Of a stretch of DNA of 64,000 nucleotides, positions 63,855 to 64,000 are shown piece by piece. The notes beneath the pieces are model-generated. The model did not search any database. It had not been told where the DNA came from and was given only the letters and a program-made list of their open reading frames with translations. The stretch comes from Acidaminococcus sp050873445. GTDB lineage: Bacteria > Bacillota > Negativicutes > Acidaminococcales > Acidaminococcaceae. The position numbers and the translations under genes are program-made. Position 1 is the first letter of the stretch. Every line of letters begins with the position of its first letter. The DNA is taken from the NCBI RefSeq assembly GCF_050873445.1, contig NZ_JBNMIU010000005.1, positions 1 through 64,000 on the forward strand, written 5' to 3'.

Positions 63855-64000
63855 ATGCAGCATATCGTGCAGAAAGCGTTGACCGGTCTGTGCCTGGTGG
63901 GACTCTGCAGCCTGCCCGTGGCGGGCCTGGCCCAGGAGGGGAAACCTGCGGCTTCCCATGCGGGCCATTATGCCCTGGAGCAGGAACTGCAGGGCTATGT
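63855..64000 (+). CDS. exported protein, 5' part only
   Basis: The gene runs off the window after 48 codons. RBS AAGGAAGAGA precedes ATG. The signal peptide has hydrophobic core ALTGLCLVGLCSLPVAG and a likely cleavage site after GLA, then QEGKPAASHAGHYALEQELQGY. Position after tonB suggests a periplasmic or outer-membrane protein, perhaps a TonB-dependent receptor, but nothing in the visible part shows a TonB box or plug. Confidence 0.7.
   Translation, partial: MQHIVQKALTGLCLVGLCSLPVAGLAQEGKPAASHAGHYALEQELQGY

Noticed and set aside
1..64000. CRISPR arrays, tRNA or rRNA genes, insertion sequences and prophage
   Set aside because: No regularly spaced repeats, transposase or phage genes, cloverleaf sequences or rRNA stretches were seen on reading both strands.

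Overview
The window reads as chromosome of a diderm anaerobic Firmicute of the class Negativicutes, most likely Acidaminococcus or a close relative. This is inference from gene content and a GC content that looks mid-50s % by eye. Evidence for an outer membrane is an autotransporter, an OMF-type exporter, an ExbB-ExbD-TonB set and an AsmA-like protein. Evidence for a Gram-positive-type lineage is a Trp T-box, a SAM-I riboswitch, PASTA kinase/PP2C genes and short-chain flavodoxin of the Megasphaera type. Reverse rubrerythrin, TRAP and GltS carriers and citrate lyase ligase fit an amino-acid and organic-acid fermenter.

Layout. 0.1-4.0 kb: metNIQ methionine importer and an M20D amidohydrolase. 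4.0-5.8 kb: DUF441 membrane protein, then a minus-strand DUF3793-flavodoxin operon with two matching inverted-repeat operators. 5.8-12.4 kb: a five-gene export operon (OMF, HlyD-type adaptor, double ATPase, two ABC-2 permeases) whose promoter spacer is itself a perfect palindrome. 12.4-20.5 kb: an M20 peptidase, then a tryptophan T-box and the complete trpEGDCFBA operon. 20.6-22.0 kb: an LCP protein. 22.0-22.5 kb: a 500-base non-coding stretch with a structured repeat, two promoters carrying TGTATACA sites and a possible short RNA. 22.5-27.2 kb: shikimate dehydrogenase, a TRAP transporter and convergent type I dehydroquinase, possibly a shikimate/quinate uptake unit. 27.4-30.6 kb: GT39-type glycosyltransferase, an unknown small protein and a LysR regulator. 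30.8-34.3 kb: bioY-hemC-cobA/hemD-sirC. 34.4-36.8 kb: reverse rubrerythrin, LUD protein and threonine aldolase-like gene.

36.9-41.3 kb holds a cassette of DUF1932 dehydrogenase, LysR regulator, RraA/HMG-aldolase-family protein and GltS-family carrier. A nearly identical promoter module lies upstream of both the dehydrogenase and the aldolase gene, so the set looks like one LysR-controlled pathway for an unidentified organic acid. 41.4-42.2 kb: DUF134-NifX fusion with a palindrome at its transcription start. 42.2-44.8 kb: an AT-richer autotransporter. 44.9-46.0 kb: a lone citC. 46.0-49.75 kb: SAM-I riboswitch, metK and priA. 49.9-60.1 kb: a compact housekeeping run def-fmt-DUF116-rsmB-rlmN-stp-prkC-rsgA-rpe-AsmA-like, mostly with overlapping stops and starts. 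60.1-64.0 kb: periplasmic binding lipoprotein, FecE-type ATPase, ExbB, ExbD, TonB and the start of an exported protein. No permease gene accompanies the binding protein and ATPase.

No tRNA, rRNA, CRISPR array, insertion sequence or prophage was seen. Start codons were chosen from ribosome-binding sites and family N-termini, so several genes are shorter than their longest open frame.
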